Source: an uncultured Ruminococcus sp. (GTDB taxonomy: Bacteria; Bacillota; Clostridia; Oscillospirales; Ruminococcaceae). From it: a stretch of 64,000 bases of DNA. Under the pieces are notes generated by a model. That model searched no databases. It was not told where the DNA came from and worked only from the letters and a program-made list of their open reading frames with translations. Shown one piece after another: positions 42,411-50,518 of this stretch; the first letter of the stretch is position 1, and the number at the start of each line of letters is the position of its first letter. A program made the translations under genes and the position numbers. The DNA lies in the NCBI GenBank assembly GCA_945877315.1, contig CAMCRP010000002.1, positions 1 through 64,000 of the forward strand. The letters run 5' to 3'.

Positions 42411-43707
42411 TATTATTCGTATGAAAGCTCCTAAGGGCTGGATAAATGACCCCAACGGATTTATATATTACAAGGGCGAATATCACCTTTTCTATCAGCA
42501 TTTTCCATACGCTCCACAGTGGGGAAGAATGCACTGGGGACATGCTGTAAGCGCCGACCTTGTTCACTGGGAGCATAAGGATATTGCTCTTTTCCCCACA
42601 AAGAAAAATGACCGCAGCGGCTGCTTTTCGGGCAGTGCTGTGGAGCATAAGGGCAAGCTTCATATTTTCTACACAGGCGTTAATTACACCGAGGAAGATC
42701 CCGAAAATATCAACTGCTGTCTGAATGATGAATTTACCGCAGCACAGCTTTCCATTACCTCCGAAAACGGCTATGATTTTGATAATATAAACGGTAAATT
42801 TACCGTTATTCCTCCTATTGAGGATAAAAATATCGGCTGCAAAAATCACACCCGTGACCCGAAGGTGTGGTGCGGAAAAGATGCCTGGTATATGGTTGTC
42901 GGCAGCACCGCAAATAAAAAAGGACGTCTGCTTTTCTATAAAAGCACCGACCTTGCAAACTGGGAATATCTGAACTTTACCGAGAAGGACGGAATGGGCT
43001 GGATGTGGGAATGTCCCGACTATTTTGAAGCGAACGGAAAGGGCGTTATCGTATTTTCACCCATGGGTTTTTTAAAGGACGAAAAGCCCTATGACTCAGT
43101 TGCAATATGCGCTCTTGCGGAATTCTGCGAGGAAACGGGCGAGATGAATATTTCCGACAGTTGGCAGCTGCTTGACTGCGGTGAAGATCTGTACGCTCCC
43201 CAGAGCAATGTTGATAAAGACGGTAACAGAGTTGTAATTGCGTGGGCAAGAATGCCCGAGCCGTTTGAGAAAAACCGCAGCGGAATTTACTGTATTCCGA
43301 GAGTGGTTGAGGTGAAGGAAGGTCACATTTATTTCCGTCCGCACCCCAATGCGGTCAAGCTGTTTACACGAAATATTTCTTCTCCCACAGAAGCAGGTGA
43401 GGGCGGTTACAAGCTGAGCCTTGATATGAAAAACGGCGAGAAAATTAACATCGGCGGATATATTCTTTCAAGGGATAATGACCGCATAAAAGCCGACCGT
43501 TCCAACGTTTTCGCAGGTCATAACGAGATAAAATGCGTCTTTGAAACTCCCGAAATAAAAGAGGGAAATCATCTTGATATTTATGTTGATAAGAACCTTA
43601 TTGAGGTATATATCAACAACGGAGAGTATGTGCTGACAAATACGGTTTACGGCTTGTCCGATGAAATTTCCGCTGAAAATTATGAGCTGTACGCCGTTTC
43701 GGAATGA
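42403..43707 (+). CDS. scrB: GH32 beta-fructosidase / sucrose-6-phosphate hydrolase
   Basis: ATG 42403, eight nt before the end of the chimeric ORF, with CGGAGGTTTG in front. 434 residues, five-blade propeller plus C-terminal beta sandwich. Nucleophile Asp16 in WINDPNG, SGCFSGSA, the stabiliser in TRDPKVW and the acid/base Glu in WECPDYF are all present. No signal peptide, so intracellular hydrolysis of imported sucrose or short fructans is expected. Whether the natural substrate is phosphorylated cannot be read; with an ABC rather than PTS locus, unphosphorylated sucrose or kestose is more likely. Confidence 0.92.
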   Translation: MSDIIRMKAPKGWINDPNGFIYYKGEYHLFYQHFPYAPQWGRMHWGHAVSADLVHWEHKDIALFPTKKNDRSGCFSGSAVEHKGKLHIFYTGVNYTEEDPENINCCLNDEFTAAQLSITSENGYDFDNINGKFTVIPPIEDKNIGCKNHTRDPKVWCGKDAWYMVVGSTANKKGRLLFYKSTDLANWEYLNFTEKDGMGWMWECPDYFEANGKGVIVFSPMGFLKDEKPYDSVAICALAEFCEETGEMNISDSWQLLDCGEDLYAPQSNVDKDGNRVVIAWARMPEPFEKNRSGIYCIPRVVEVKEGHIYFRPHPNAVKLFTRNISSPTEAGEGGYKLSLDMKNGEKINIGGYILSRDNDRIKADRSNVFAGHNEIKCVFETPEIKEGNHLDIYVDKNLIEVYINNGEYVLTNTVYGLSDEISAENYELYAVSE

Positions 43708-43717
43708 GGTGTTTTGA

Positions 43718-44674
43718 ATGAAAAAGTATGATGTTGTTGCATTGGGTGAATTGTTGATAGACTTCACTGAAAACGGCATAAGCACACAGGGAAATCCAAT
43801 ATTTGAAGCCAACCCGGGCGGTGCTCCCTGCAATGTTCTTGCAATGCTGCAAAAGCTTGGAAAGAAAACTGCATTTATCGGAAAAGTCGGAAACGATATT
43901 TTTGGCAAACAGCTTACCGATGTGGTAAAATCAGCGGGAATTGACGTTACAAATCTTGTGACGGACAGCAAAGTTCCCACAACTCTTGCCTTTGTTCACA
44001 CACTTGCGGGCGGTGACAGAGAGTTCAGCTTTGTCCGTGACCCCGGGGCTGATATGATGCTCAGAAAAGACGAGATAGACGAGGAAATTCTCAGATCCGC
44101 AAAAATTTTCCACTTTGGCACTCTTTCATCAACACACGAGGGTGTGCGTGAGGCTACACGATTTGCAATAGACATTGCAAAGGGAAGCGGTGCACTTATT
44201 TCCTTTGACCCCAATCTTCGTCCGCCCTTGTGGAACTCTCTTGAAGATGCAAGGCGTGAGATAGAATACGGTCTTGAAAAATGCGATATTCTGAAAATTT
44301 CCGATAATGAGATAGAATTTATGACGGGTCTTACCGATTATGACAAGGCGGTAAAAGGGCTTATGGAAAAGTACAATATTAAGCTTGCCTTTGCCACACT
44401 CGGCAAAAAAGGCAGCCGTGCATATTACGGTGACTTAAAAGCAGAGTGCGGAGTGTTCAAGGTCGATACCATTGAAACAACAGGCGCAGGAGATACATTC
44501 TGCGGAAGTGCTCTGAATTATGTTCTTGAACACGATATAAACTGTCTTGCGGAGAATGACCTGAGAGAGCTTCTTACCTTTGCAAACGGGGCTGCTTCAC
44601 TTATAACGACACGCAGAGGGGCATTGAAGGTAATGCCCGAAAAGGAAGAAATACTTGAACTTATGGGGAGATGA
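43718..44674 (+). CDS. scrK: Fructokinase (PfkB/ribokinase family)
   Basis: 318 residues, ATG behind GAGGTGTTTTG. N-terminal VVALGELLIDF, substrate loop PGGAPCNVLAML, and the C-terminal anion-hole motif TTGAGDTFCG with catalytic Asp. It phosphorylates the fructose released by the GH32 enzyme (and perhaps by sucrose phosphorylase) to fructose 6-phosphate. Eleven nt after scrB, clearly co-transcribed. Confidence 0.93.
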   Translation: MKKYDVVALGELLIDFTENGISTQGNPIFEANPGGAPCNVLAMLQKLGKKTAFIGKVGNDIFGKQLTDVVKSAGIDVTNLVTDSKVPTTLAFVHTLAGGDREFSFVRDPGADMMLRKDEIDEEILRSAKIFHFGTLSSTHEGVREATRFAIDIAKGSGALISFDPNLRPPLWNSLEDARREIEYGLEKCDILKISDNEIEFMTGLTDYDKAVKGLMEKYNIKLAFATLGKKGSRAYYGDLKAECGVFKVDTIETTGAGDTFCGSALNYVLEHDINCLAENDLRELLTFANGAASLITTRRGALKVMPEKEEILELMGR

Positions 44675-44678
44675 TATT

Positions 44679-44921
44679 ATGAAAAATGTTACTATCAAGC
44701 TTGACACCATCAAAGATGTAAATAATTTCGTAAGTGCGGTCACCACTTTTGAATGTGATTTTGATATTGTTGCGGAAAGGTATGTTGTTGATGCAAAGTC
44801 CATAATGGGCATTTTCAGCCTTGACCTAAGCAAGCCACTTGAACTTCACATCAATACTGATGATGAAAAGGAGATAAGTGCTGTATTAAAGGCAATTTCG
44901 GCTGTGCTTGTTTCCGAATAA
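44679..44921 (+). CDS. HPr-like (Crh-type) regulatory protein lacking the phospho-histidine
   Basis: ATG 44679 behind GGGGAGATGA; 80 residues. The fold signature KSIMGIFSLDLSKPLEL matches HPr/Crh around the regulatory serine (Ser41 here, Ser46 in HPr). The segment where HPr has its His15 (HARPA) reads TIKDVNNFV, with no His. Crh in Bacillus likewise lacks the histidine and acts only in catabolite control through Ser46-P and CcpA. It lies 4 nt after the fructokinase gene, so it may couple sugar-operon activity to HPr-kinase signalling. Diverged function is possible. Confidence 0.8.
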   Translation: MKNVTIKLDTIKDVNNFVSAVTTFECDFDIVAERYVVDAKSIMGIFSLDLSKPLELHINTDDEKEISAVLKAISAVLVSE

Positions 44922-44985
44922 GATTATGTCAAATTATTCTTAGGTGAAATATCAAAACAAATTATGAAACCTATGAAGTGTTCAG

Positions 44986-45016
44986 AGCTGTCTAATTTGC
45001 AAAAAATCAGACAGCT
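44986..45016 (+). terminator. Hairpin at end of the sucrose operon
   Basis: AGCTGTCT pairs with AGACAGCT around a 15-nt A-rich loop, followed by TTATGTG. A weak terminator. Confidence 0.55.
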
Positions 45017-45047
45017 TTATGTGTTTCAGAACTACTCCGTCCGATTA

Positions 45048-45148
45048 ATACTAATAACCAATAAAAGTGTAGATAAAAATCTGTACAAAAACCATATACG
45101 CAAGTTTTTGCTTGATTTTTTATTCACTTTTTAATTGGTTTTTAGTAT
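45048..45148. repeat. MITE-like repeat, family A, copy 3
   Basis: 101 bp, ATACTAATAACCAATAAAAG to CTTTTTAATTGGTTTTTAGTAT. Shares the CATATACGCAAG core with the other copies. Directly followed by a MobC remnant. Confidence 0.85.
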
Positions 45149-45149
45149 A

Positions 45150-45263
45150 AGCAGAAGTTACGGCAATACCGCACAAACCATTGAAAAGCAGAAGGAATTC
45201 AAATATTTTTGTACTGTTATGCAGAATTATTTCTTTGAAATTTCGCCGACCTACATTTCGTAA
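45150..45263 (+). pseudogene. MobC-like remnant (last ~37 codons)
   Basis: The frame ends KEFKYFCTVMQNYFFEISPTYI-S and its DNA matches the end of the MobC remnant at 7613-7694 with few changes, both stopping at TTTCGTAA. There is no start. This is a second, deeper-eroded trace of the same mobilization module, at the edge of a family A MITE. Confidence 0.65.
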
Positions 45264-45346
45264 AATATCAAACGCAATAAAATTGTTCTAAGATTTTTTT
45301 ACCTTAATTTCGCATATCCGTGATAGAGAATTTTACATCGAAATAA

Positions 45347-45404
45347 TATAATAGGCTTTGCAGTTAAGTAAAAAAATATAAACCGTACAATTTCTGCGGT
45401 ACGG
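45347..45404 (+). promoter_or_regulatory. Probable alkaline phosphatase promoter and 5' hairpin
   Basis: Perfect TATAAT (45347-45352) without a good -35 (TAGAGA at 17 bp), as expected for a PhoB/PhoP-activated gene; TTTTACATC at 45331 is a possible half-site. Downstream CCGTAC (45383) and GTACGG (45399) form a small leader hairpin. The rest of 45264-45422 shows nothing else. Confidence 0.45.
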
Positions 45405-45422
45405 AGATGAAAGGAAAGATTT

Positions 45423-46955
45423 ATGATGAATTTCAAAAAAACTGCAGCAATGGCAGCTGCGATCGTAGTTGCGGCAACAGCAACAGTAAGCACGGTTGGT
45501 GCGGCAGGACTCAAAAACTCTTCAGCAAAGACAACAGCTCAGACTACTCAGTATAGCGGCAAGACACCCAAGTACATCTTTATGTTTATCGGTGACGGAA
45601 TGAGCTATCCTCAGATACAGGCGACTGCGGATTATTATTCCGCACTTAATGACACCAACAACAACGGCATTCTTGACAATACAAAGGTGCTGAACTTTAT
45701 GAAGTTCCCCGTTGCAGGCTCTGCGGTAACATACGATTCCACGTCCTTCTGTCCCGATTCCGCTTCTACTGCGACCTCACTTTCCACAGGTCATAAGACA
45801 TACAGCGGTACTATCAATATGGACGAAACCTTCACAACAAAGTATGAAACAATTTCCGAAAAGCTGAAGGAACAGTACGGCTACAAGGTAGGTGTTATTT
45901 CCACGGTAAACCTGAACCATGCAACACCTGCCGCATACTATGCGCATCAGGCAAGCAGAAAGAATTATTATGAGATAGGTCTTGAAATGGTGGAGAGTGA
46001 TTTCGACTATTTTGCAGGCGGCGCACTCCTCAAGCCCACAGGTGCTGACGGTGACAAGAAGGACATTTATCAGGTCGCTGAGGACGCAGGCTACAAGGTA
46101 ATAAAAACTCAGGCAGAAGCAGAGAAGCTTACCGCCGAGGACGGCAAGGCTATCGTAATTGCCGAAACACTGGCAGACAGCGATTCCATGTCCTACCACA
46201 AGGACCGCAAGGCAGACGAATGGACCCTTGCAGATTATGTTGACAAGGGAATTGAGGTGCTTGACAATGACACAGGCTTCTTTATGATGGTCGAGGGCGG
46301 AAAGATCGACTGGGCTTGCCACGCAAACGATGCAGGCTCCACAATTTCCGATACAGCGGCTCTCAGCTTTGCAGTCGCAGAGGCAGTTGAATTCTACAAC
46401 GAACACCCCGATGAAACTCTTATCCTTGTAACAGGCGACCACGAAACAGGCGGTCTGACTATCGGCTACGCAGGAACAAATTACGATACCTACCTTGCAA
46501 ATCTGAAAAACCAGAAAATTTCCTACGCTAAATATGACAGCGATTATGTTGCAAAGTATAAGGAAAACGGTACTTCCTTTGAAGCTGTTCTGAAGGACGT
46601 TCAGCGTCTTTTCGGACTTGTTGCTCCCGAAAATGCAACAGATAATTCCAACCCCAATCTTGTTCTTACCGAATGGGAAATGGAAAAGCTCAAAGCCGCA
46701 TACGACAAGACAATGAACGGCGGCGAGGAGGAGCTTACCGATGAGGAATACATTCTCTACGGCACATATGAGCCTCTTTCTGTAACTATCACACACATTC
46801 TCAATAACAAGTCGGGTATCAATTTCAGCTCATATTCTCACACAGGACTTCCCGTTGCGGTATTCGCAAAGGGTGCAGGTCAGGAGCTTTTCAGCGGATA
46901 TTACGATAACACCGATATTTATGACAAGCTTGCACTTCTTACAGATGTTCAGTAA
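45423..46955 (+). CDS. phoA: Secreted alkaline phosphatase (PhoA family)
   Basis: 510 residues, ATG 45423 or 45426 behind GAAAGGAAAGA. Signal peptide (about 1-28, cleavage near VGAAG). Metal and catalytic motifs in order: FIGDGM (first Asp), CPDSASTATSL (nucleophile Ser), EGGKIDWACHANDA, VTGDHETGG (zinc ligands) and SHTGLPVAVFAKG (last His). An insert at about 360-445 is variable in the family. It liberates phosphate from extracellular esters. Monocistronic, though a leaky hairpin separates it from the YibE/F gene. Confidence 0.93.
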   Translation: MMNFKKTAAMAAAIVVAATATVSTVGAAGLKNSSAKTTAQTTQYSGKTPKYIFMFIGDGMSYPQIQATADYYSALNDTNNNGILDNTKVLNFMKFPVAGSAVTYDSTSFCPDSASTATSLSTGHKTYSGTINMDETFTTKYETISEKLKEQYGYKVGVISTVNLNHATPAAYYAHQASRKNYYEIGLEMVESDFDYFAGGALLKPTGADGDKKDIYQVAEDAGYKVIKTQAEAEKLTAEDGKAIVIAETLADSDSMSYHKDRKADEWTLADYVDKGIEVLDNDTGFFMMVEGGKIDWACHANDAGSTISDTAALSFAVAEAVEFYNEHPDETLILVTGDHETGGLTIGYAGTNYDTYLANLKNQKISYAKYDSDYVAKYKENGTSFEAVLKDVQRLFGLVAPENATDNSNPNLVLTEWEMEKLKAAYDKTMNGGEEELTDEEYILYGTYEPLSVTITHILNNKSGINFSSYSHTGLPVAVFAKGAGQELFSGYYDNTDIYDKLALLTDVQ

Positions 46956-46984
46956 GTTATCTTCACTTTAAATTCTTCCTTAAA

Positions 46985-47014
46985 GCGTCCTCATACGGCA
47001 GAGTATGGGGGCGC
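46985..47014 (+). terminator. Terminator after phoA
   Basis: GCGTCCTCATAC pairs with GTATGGGGGCGC (G-U pairs) and is followed by GAATTTTTC. Confidence 0.7.
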
Positions 47015-47042
47015 GAATTTTTCATCGGAAAGGAAAATATAA

Positions 47043-48167
47043 ATGTCTGAAAAAATAAGATACAATGCGCCTGTTATAGCAGCTGTTCTGCTGATAATAA
47101 TACTTCTGCTGATTCCCACAGGCTTTGAGGGAGCGGCGACATACACAGGCAGCGACCGCTGTGCCGCAAAGGTCATTTCCTGCGATAACAGCGCAATAAT
47201 TGACACGGGACTTGTACGTCAGGGCGAACAGGTCTGCAAGGTTAAGCTGCTTGGGGGGCTTTTCAAGGGTCAGGAAACGGAAGCGGTAAATCTGCTGAAC
47301 GGTTCCCTTGAACAGGATAAAATTTTTGCCGAAGGGGACAAGGCGTATGTACTTGTAAGCTATCGTGACAGCGAGATACTTTCGGTCACAATGGTTGACC
47401 ATTACCGTCTTAACGGTGAGCTTATTCTGGCGGCGGTGTTTGTGATTTTTCTGGTTGCATTTGCGGGACAGACGGGAGTTCGGGCGGTGCTGTCCTTTAT
47501 CGTAACGGTTTTGTCCATATGGAAGCTGCTTGTGCCGCTGTATCTCAAGGGCTTTGACCCAATAATAACGGGCGGGATCATCGTTTTGCTGCTTTCGGTA
47601 ATGATAATTGCGCTGGTTTACGGCTTTGACAGGCGGACTGCGGCGGCTTCGCTGGGAGTGGGAGCGGGTATTGTCACCACTGCCGTTACAGGAATTATAT
47701 TTACGGATATCTTTAAAATTCACGGCGCAGTTATGGCGTTTTCCGAAAGCCTTTTGTATAACGGCTACAATGACCTAAATCTTACAAGAATTTTTATGGC
47801 GAGCATTTTTATCGGCTCTTCGGGTGCGGTAATGGATTTAGCGGTTGATATTACATCTGCGGTGCATGAGGTCATTCAGAAAAAGCCCGACATCAGCCGA
47901 ATTGAGGCAATTAAATCGGGGCTGAATGTGGGACGTGCGGCAATGGGAACTATCACCACAACGCTTCTCCTTGCATATTCGGGCAGCTGCTGTGCGCTGC
48001 TGATGGTATTTATGGCACAGGGAACGCCACTCGGAAATATTCTTAATTACAAATATGTTGCTGCGGAGATAGTGCACACTGTTGTGGGCAGCTTCGGGCT
48101 TGTAAGCGTTGCACCCCTTACTGCTCTGGCGTGCGGTGTGCTCCTTACGGAGAAGGGCGGAAAATGA
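47043..48167 (+). CDS. YibE/F-family membrane protein
   Basis: 374 residues, ATG behind GGAAAGGAAAATATAA. TM at about 9-27, an extracytoplasmic beta domain (about 30-118, with VKLLGGLFKGQE), then seven or eight TM helices with FAGQTGVRAVLSF, IFIGSSGAVMDLAVDITSA and MGTITTTLLLAYSGS, the conserved core of the YibE/F family. Described as putative transporters of unknown substrate. No partner gene is adjacent. Confidence 0.82.
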   Translation: MSEKIRYNAPVIAAVLLIIILLLIPTGFEGAATYTGSDRCAAKVISCDNSAIIDTGLVRQGEQVCKVKLLGGLFKGQETEAVNLLNGSLEQDKIFAEGDKAYVLVSYRDSEILSVTMVDHYRLNGELILAAVFVIFLVAFAGQTGVRAVLSFIVTVLSIWKLLVPLYLKGFDPIITGGIIVLLLSVMIIALVYGFDRRTAAASLGVGAGIVTTAVTGIIFTDIFKIHGAVMAFSESLLYNGYNDLNLTRIFMASIFIGSSGAVMDLAVDITSAVHEVIQKKPDISRIEAIKSGLNVGRAAMGTITTTLLLAYSGSCCALLMVFMAQGTPLGNILNYKYVAAEIVHTVVGSFGLVSVAPLTALACGVLLTEKGGK

Positions 48168-48259
48168 TTTGTTTTACACGAATTTTGCAAAGTGCAGATA
48201 GCCGATTTTACATTGCAGATTTATAATTAGCTAAATATAATTTATGGGACGGTTTTAAT

Positions 48260-48626
48260 ATGAAAAAAGCAATTTGTGTGATGCTGTCTGTCATAATGTC
48301 CGCAGGAATATTTTCTTCCTGTTCAACCGCTTCGGAAAACAGCTTTGGCGGCGGGGCTTTTGAAAAGGAAACTATAAAAATTTTGTCGGGCTCCGAAAAC
48401 AAGGAGCTTTCGGATATACTTGCGGACTGTTCAAGGAAAACGGTCGTGGGCATTGAAATGACCTACAAGGGCTCTGTGGATATTATGAATGAGCTGAAAA
48501 GCGGTGCGGCGGATTATGATTCAGTGTGGCCCGCTTCAAGCATATGGCTTTCTCTGGGCGATGAAAAGCATATTAAAAGTTGACAAGGACGGCTATATAA
48601 CCTTTACCGAAAAAGGAAACAGCTGA
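48260..48626 (+). pseudogene. Truncated extracellular solute-binding lipoprotein
   Basis: A lipoprotein signal with Cys21 (IFSSC) is followed by the first ~85 residues of a solute-binding domain (IKILSGSENKELSDIL, YKGSVDIMNELKSGAADYD, VWPASSIWLSLGDEKHI), then a stop at 48581-48583. In another frame the DNA continues as KVDKDGYITFTEKGNS and stops at 48626, apparently the tail of a different or distant part. It looks like a deletion joining the two. Such domains occur with von Willebrand-type metallo-proteins in Clostridia. Confidence 0.65.
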
Positions 48627-48672
48627 AAGATCATATTCAGACCTTTCACACAAGATCGAATAATTGATAAAT

Positions 48673-48703
48673 GAGCCGCTGCGGAGCTTTCCGAAGCGGC
48701 TTT
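48673..48703 (+). terminator. Terminator before the iron-regulon gene
   Basis: GAGCCGCT pairs with AGCGGCTTT around GCGGAGCTTTCCGA, which itself can form a small inner stem. Confidence 0.6.
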
Positions 48704-48713
48704 AAAGTTATGC

Positions 48714-48766
48714 TTGACAAACATTGCCTCTGTATGCTATACTGTATTCAGTTAGCTTGCACTAAT
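48714..48766 (+). promoter_or_regulatory. Promoter with DtxR-type box 1
   Basis: TTGACA (48714-48719), 18 bp, TATACT (48738-48743), then GTTAGCTTGCACTAAT (48751-48766) just after the start point. The box matches the GTTAG-N6-CTAAC pattern repeated around feoAB, suggesting iron repression. Confidence 0.7.
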
Positions 48767-48783
48767 CGAAAGAAGGTGAAAAA

Positions 48784-49065
48784 ATGAGTGTAGTACTAAT
48801 AGGCGGAAATGACCGCATGGCAACAAGATACAAAGACATCTGCGAGGAGTATAACTGTAAGGCAAAGGTGTTTACTCAGATGCCCTCGAACTTTGAAAGC
48901 AAGCTGGGAGTACCCGATCTTATGGTGGTTTTCACAAATACCTGTTCTCACAAAATGGTGAACAGCGTAAATCAGAAATCGAAAAAGCATGATATCCCCG
49001 TAGCGAGAGTACATAATGCCAGCGTGAATGCGCTGAAAAATGTGCTGGAGCAATACTGTGTATGA
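48784..49065 (+). CDS. DUF2325 protein
   Basis: 93 residues, ATG behind AAGAAGGTGAAAA. A small Rossmann-like domain: SVVLIGGNDRMATRYKDICE at the start, then PDLMVVFTNTCSHKMVNSV (a TNTCSH motif with conserved Cys/His) and IPVARVHNASVNALKNVL. This matches DUF2325, whose function is not established. First gene of the iron-box cluster, so an iron-homeostasis role is suggested by its operator. Confidence 0.82.
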   Translation: MSVVLIGGNDRMATRYKDICEEYNCKAKVFTQMPSNFESKLGVPDLMVVFTNTCSHKMVNSVNQKSKKHDIPVARVHNASVNALKNVLEQYCV

Positions 49066-49084
49066 TATATTTTTTGTAATAAGG

Positions 49085-49098
49085 TTAGCATATGCTAA
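49085..49098. promoter_or_regulatory. DtxR-type box 2
   Basis: TTAGCATATGCTAA, a perfect 14-bp palindrome in the same half-site spacing as the other boxes, between DUF2325 and DUF3793 genes and overlapping the latter's leader. Confidence 0.7.
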
Positions 49099-49118
49099 TT
49101 ATGCGCGGAGGTGATATT

Positions 49119-49691
49119 TTGTCTAAAACCGAGTATGATAATTTCGGACAAAAGCTTGCATTTCATACAGCACCCACTTTGCTTGGGATAAAATGTGCAA
49201 GCCTTGTTTCACTTTCATTAGCGGAGTTCAATCTTGATTTTCACACCCGGTATTTCAACCGCAGAGCCGCCGCCAAAGGATTGAAAAGCAGGATATTATG
49301 CAGCTGCAGCGACCGTGCGCTGATGCTTGTTTACAGCGAAAGGCTGCTGAACAAACGACTTTCGGATAATGCTGTCCGAAGTGTTCTTGCGGAGTACGGT
49401 TATTCCGAAAATTTCTCCCTTGATGAATGTCTTGACCGCCTTTCGGCGCGTATTCGGGAGAGTGAAAGCTTTCCTCACGAAATAGGCATTTTTCTCGGCT
49501 ATCCCGTGGAGGACGTTGTTGGCTTTATTGAAAACAAGGGAGAAAATTTCAAGCTGTGCGGCACATGGAAGGTCTATGGCAATGTGGAAAATGCAAAGCG
49601 AACATTTTCAAATTACGTTAAGTGCAGAGCTTATCTGTGCAATAAATTAAACGAGGGCGCAGATATTTATCAAGCCCTAAAAATATCATAG
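49119..49691 (+). CDS. DUF3793 protein
   Basis: TTG 49119 is chosen, 7-8 nt after GGAGGTGAT; ATG 49101 is an alternative overlapping the box. About 190 residues: APTLLGIKCASLVSL, a basic YFNRRAAAKGLKSRIL segment, SFPHEIGIFLGYPVEDVVGFI and WKVYGNVENAKRTF, the pattern of DUF3793 proteins, frequent in Clostridia beside flavodoxin and heme/iron genes. Biochemistry unknown. Followed 12 nt later by a flavodoxin gene; both should be co-transcribed. Confidence 0.82.
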   Translation: MSKTEYDNFGQKLAFHTAPTLLGIKCASLVSLSLAEFNLDFHTRYFNRRAAAKGLKSRILCSCSDRALMLVYSERLLNKRLSDNAVRSVLAEYGYSENFSLDECLDRLSARIRESESFPHEIGIFLGYPVEDVVGFIENKGENFKLCGTWKVYGNVENAKRTFSNYVKCRAYLCNKLNEGADIYQALKIS

Positions 49692-49703
49692 GAGGAATTT
49701 TTT

Positions 49704-50111
49704 ATGAAAACAGCAGTAATTTACTGGAGCGGTACAGGCAATACCGAGGCTATGGCAAAGGCGGTCGCAGAGGGTGCAGGAGCGGAGCATTTCACCGTAT
49801 CCGATTTTTCGGGCAGCATAGATGATTATGATGCAGTTGCTTTAGGCTGTCCTGCAATGGGTGCAGAAGTGCTTGAAGAGGACGAGTTTGAGCCGTTTTT
49901 ATCATCAGTCGAGGATAAGCTGAACGGCAAAAAGGTCGCTCTTTTCGGTTCTTACGGCTGGGGTGACGGCGAATGGATGAGAAACTGGGAGGAACGTGTC
50001 AAGGCTGACGGTGCAGTTCTTGTGAACGGTGAAGGACTTATCGCAAACGAAACACCTTCGGACGATGATCTGGAAAATTGCAGGCAGCTTGGAAAAGCAC
50101 TTTCTGAATAG
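49704..50111 (+). CDS. Flavodoxin
   Basis: 135 residues, ATG behind ATAGGAGGAATTTTT. FMN phosphate loop WSGTGNTEAMA at residues 8-18, the acidic isoalloxazine loop around GCPAMGAEVLEED and a GSYGWGDGEWM segment. A low-potential electron carrier that replaces ferredoxin when iron is short, consistent with the flanking iron boxes. Confidence 0.92.
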   Translation: MKTAVIYWSGTGNTEAMAKAVAEGAGAEHFTVSDFSGSIDDYDAVALGCPAMGAEVLEEDEFEPFLSSVEDKLNGKKVALFGSYGWGDGEWMRNWEERVKADGAVLVNGEGLIANETPSDDDLENCRQLGKALSE

Positions 50112-50132
50112 TGGTATAATTTTAATACAAAG

Positions 50133-50148
50133 TTACCTAATGCTAACA
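50133..50148. promoter_or_regulatory. DtxR-type box 3
   Basis: GTTACCTAATGCTAAC, one mismatch to GTTAG-N6-CTAAC, just after the flavodoxin stop and upstream of the feo promoter. Confidence 0.55.
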
Positions 50149-50186
50149 GCAAAATATGTGCAGATATACAAATATTTCAAAACTGC

Positions 50187-50240
50187 TTGACAAAGGAAAA
50201 AATATGGAGTATGATAATTGAGGTTAGTGAAAGCTAACCT
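50187..50240 (+). promoter_or_regulatory. feo operon promoter with DtxR-type box 4
   Basis: TTGACA (50187-50192), 17 bp, TATGAT (50210-50215), then AGGTTAGTGAAAGCTAACCT at 50221-50240 with perfect 7-bp arms over the likely start point. Confidence 0.82.
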
Positions 50241-50256
50241 CAATTAATGTGCATAA

Positions 50257-50272
50257 GTTAGCCTTGTCTAAC
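50257..50272. promoter_or_regulatory. DtxR-type box 5
   Basis: GTTAGCCTTGTCTAAC, perfect 5-bp arms, 16 bp after box 4 and directly before the first feoA ribosome binding site. Paired boxes suggest cooperative binding. Confidence 0.75.
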
Positions 50273-50291
50273 AATGCAAAGGAGTGAATTT

Positions 50292-50504
50292 ATGATGCCG
50301 CTTACACTTGCAAATACAGGTGAGGAAAACATCATCAAGAAGATCGGAGGAAATCCCGAAACAAGGAAATTCCTCGAAAATTTGGGGTTTGTGGCAGGCT
50401 CTGCGGTAACTGTCGTCAGTGAGATCGGCGGAAATGTTATCGTGAACGTCAAGGATTCAAGAGTTGCCGTTTCAAAGGAAATGGCTTGCAAAATTATGGT
50501 GTGA
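50292..50504 (+). CDS. feoA: FeoA-domain protein (first copy)
   Basis: ATG 50292 or 50295 behind AAAGGAGTG; about 70 residues forming an SH3-like beta barrel (MPLTLANTGEENIIKKIGGN, LENLGFVAGSAVTVVSEIGG, VKDSRVAVSKEMACKI). FeoA is a cytosolic partner thought to regulate FeoB. The leader carries two iron boxes. A second, different FeoA follows after 14 nt. Confidence 0.88.
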   Translation: MMPLTLANTGEENIIKKIGGNPETRKFLENLGFVAGSAVTVVSEIGGNVIVNVKDSRVAVSKEMACKIMV

Positions 50505-50518
50505 AAGGGGATATTGCT

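Noticed and set aside
15481-45148. CRISPR-like repetition of short repeats
   Set aside because: Copies are dispersed tens of kilobases apart, palindromic along their whole length and flanked by TA; there is no repeat-spacer array and no cas gene.
45777-46796. 339-codon frame antisense to alkaline phosphatase
   Set aside because: Composition (very high Cys, Val, Ile) is that of an antisense shadow; no ribosome binding site.
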